NCBI GenBank assembly: GCA_015057025.1
Contig: SVFD01000006.1
Coordinates: 124,001 to 188,000, forward strand
Direction of reading: 5' to 3'
Length of the DNA: 64,000 bases
Origin: Lachnospiraceae bacterium
GTDB lineage: Bacteria; Bacillota; Clostridia; Lachnospirales; Lachnospiraceae
Shown: positions 63,977-64,000 of the stretch, in pieces
Layout: each line of letters begins with the position of its first letter
Position numbering within the stretch: the first letter of the stretch is position 1
Notes under the pieces: model-generated
The model's input: the letters and a program-made list of their open reading frames with translations, nothing else
Database searches by the model: none
What the model was told of the DNA's origin: nothing
Translations under genes and position numbers: made by a program

Positions 63977-64000
63977 ATGGATAATTTTATGGATAAACTG
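63977..64000 (+). CDS. start of an unknown gene (3' end outside window)
   Basis: ATG 63977 follows a GGAGGA ribosome site (63965-63970), and the frame reads MDNFMDKL to the window edge. Eight codons are too few to identify it. Confidence 0.55.

Noticed and set aside
1-64000. CRISPR arrays, tRNA/rRNA genes, insertion sequences or prophage
   Set aside because: No regularly spaced repeats, transposase or integrase motifs, phage structural genes, or tRNA/rRNA signatures were seen by eye.

Overview
The window is low-GC, gene-dense DNA from an anaerobic, endospore-forming Clostridia, most likely a Lachnospiraceae. The evidence is spoVG and spoVT, type III glutamine synthetase, glgC/glgD, class III fructose-bisphosphatase, RNase J, strong AGGAGG ribosome sites and a Bacillus/Clostridia-type order ruvX - DUF1292 - mltG-like - trmR - trhP. 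I see no rRNA, tRNA, CRISPR array, insertion sequence or prophage. Family assignments come from recognising motifs and architecture by eye; no search was run.

Layout. 1-9.2 kb: RNA decay and tRNA modification (RNase J, YlbF, TrmR, TrhP), then glutamine synthetase, a sugar nucleotidyltransferase and galE. 9.2-15.5 kb (minus strand): queT behind a preQ1-I riboswitch, a lone pilin, prs, a DnaI-like ATPase, dnaD and murC, with tandem DnaA boxes between dnaD and murC. 15.9-21 kb: glgCD, spoVG, murI, yvcK. 21-36.9 kb: small accessory and housekeeping genes (acetyltransferases, ComB-like, MGMT, zinc-ribbon proteins, Fic, TetR, pth, mfd, XRE/CPBP, a GyrI-like pseudogene, an AAA ATPase). 37-47.4 kb: asnS, asnA, lspA, an amidohydrolase, fbp, an HD phosphohydrolase, a lipoprotein amidase, a ZIP transporter and nagB.

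The most striking locus is 48.5-61.25 kb, thirteen codirectional genes that look like one operon: a malate-dehydrogenase-type LDH homolog, hdrB-hdrC-hdrA, flxD-flxC-flxB-flxA, a soluble fumarate reductase pair (frdB, frdA), an Asp/Ala-exchanger-family carrier and two-subunit fumarase. It begins with a near-perfect Rex operator and ends in a strong terminator. Read together it is a cytoplasmic route oxaloacetate -> malate -> fumarate -> succinate, with an NADH-oxidising, flavin-bifurcating Hdr-Flx module apparently dedicated to fumarate reduction and a probable C4-dicarboxylate exporter. No membrane anchor subunit is present. The coupling is inference from gene content.

The second notable signal is a pair of 161- and 170-nt imperfect hairpins (29837-29997 and 48252-48421). 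Their stems differ in sequence, but they share an ACA/GUCCC internal loop, a 3'-side purine-rich bulge containing GAGCGUG or GGAGCGUG, and a covarying basal stem. They look like two members of one structured RNA (or palindromic element) family. Two accessory genes (Fic and the AAA ATPase) have promoters bracketed by repeated operator-like sequences.
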